A stretch of DNA of 37,948 nucleotides from an uncultured Bacteroidales bacterium (lineage in GTDB: Bacteria; Bacteroidota; Bacteroidia; Bacteroidales; Paludibacteraceae): NCBI GenBank assembly GCA_903911085.1, contig CAIWCC010000233.1:1-37948 (forward strand). The letters run 5' to 3'. The stretch's first letter is position 1. Every line of letters starts with the position of its first letter. The position numbers and the translations under genes are program-made. The notes beneath the pieces are model-generated. The model searched no databases, had not been told where the DNA came from, and was given only the letters and a program-made list of their open reading frames with translations. This document shows positions 37,781 to 37,948 of the stretch, piece by piece.

Positions 37781-37948
37781 CAATTCCAATCAATTGCCTT
37801 CTGCACCGTTTATTCCAATTTATCGGAAGCTAGCGTAAAAAAAAGGATAATATGTATCTACATTGCTTATACATAAAAAGTATATATGGTATTAATATGG
37901 AGATAATATGATAATAACATGGATATAACATATAATTATATATTAACA

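Overview
The window looks like a chromosomal segment of a member of the Bacteroidota. It is AT-rich, has several TAnnTTTG-type -7 promoter boxes with an upstream TTG-like -33 box, and carries families typical of that phylum (DUF6266, DUF6804, archaemetzincin, phosphodiester-glycosidase/DUF2233 fragments). Every convincing gene lies on the minus strand. I see no tRNA, rRNA, CRISPR array, integrase or transposase gene.

Region 1 (about 1-15,000) is an accessory, defence-island-like stretch. From left to right it holds a DUF6266 protein, an unknown 296-residue protein, an Abi_2 (AbiD/AbiF) HEPN protein flanked by two promoter-plus-hairpin elements, a DUF1810 protein, three DUF1016/YhcG PD-(D/E)XK nucleases, an archaemetzincin-like protease, an AlbA_2/Schlafen-like ATP-binding protein, a DUF4160-DUF2442 pair and a RhuM/ORF6N-type protein. 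Between them lie broken gene pieces: four DUF6804 copies (one intact), two DUF805 C-termini, four DUF2233 pieces, two extra RhuM pieces and a duplicated C-terminus of a small secreted protein. Some pieces share exact junctions, which points to cassette-like insertion and recombination. Perfect palindromes sit inside the coding sequence of all three YhcG genes at one and the same protein position. Palindromes of identical length but different inner sequence sit at one position in all three RhuM copies.

Region 2 (about 15,050-36,130) is a roughly 21-kb co-directional cluster with very short spacers. Transcription runs right to left: five TerD paralogues, three TerY-like vWA proteins with progressively eroded metal sites, a start-less zinc-ribbon ORF, two YggT-like membrane proteins, an SPFH/Band 7 protein, a vWA plus zinc-ribbon TerY protein, a membrane-anchored PP2C phosphatase, a membrane protein, a membrane FHA protein, a Ser/Thr kinase with zinc ribbon and FHA-like tail, two uncharacterised proteins, a PrsW-type intramembrane protease with GYF-like N-terminus, a HAD hydrolase, a phosphoribosyltransferase-like protein and a Ca2+-type P-type ATPase. 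A nucleoside phosphorylase and an intact DUF6804 protein follow after a hairpin. This is a Ter-type stress-response system: Ca2+-binding TerD proteins, a TerY/kinase/phosphatase phospho-signalling triad with an FHA reader, membrane sensors and transporters, and a small nucleotide-metabolite module. No TerC, TerA or TerB gene is visible.

Region 3 (about 36,130-37,948) holds the probable promoter and long leader of the Ter cluster, including an interleaved-hairpin element with pseudoknot topology and a small lipoprotein-like ORF. It is followed by a noncoding tandem repeat (alternating 86/87-bp units) and a copy of a dispersed intergenic repeat also found at the left edge and in the middle of the window.
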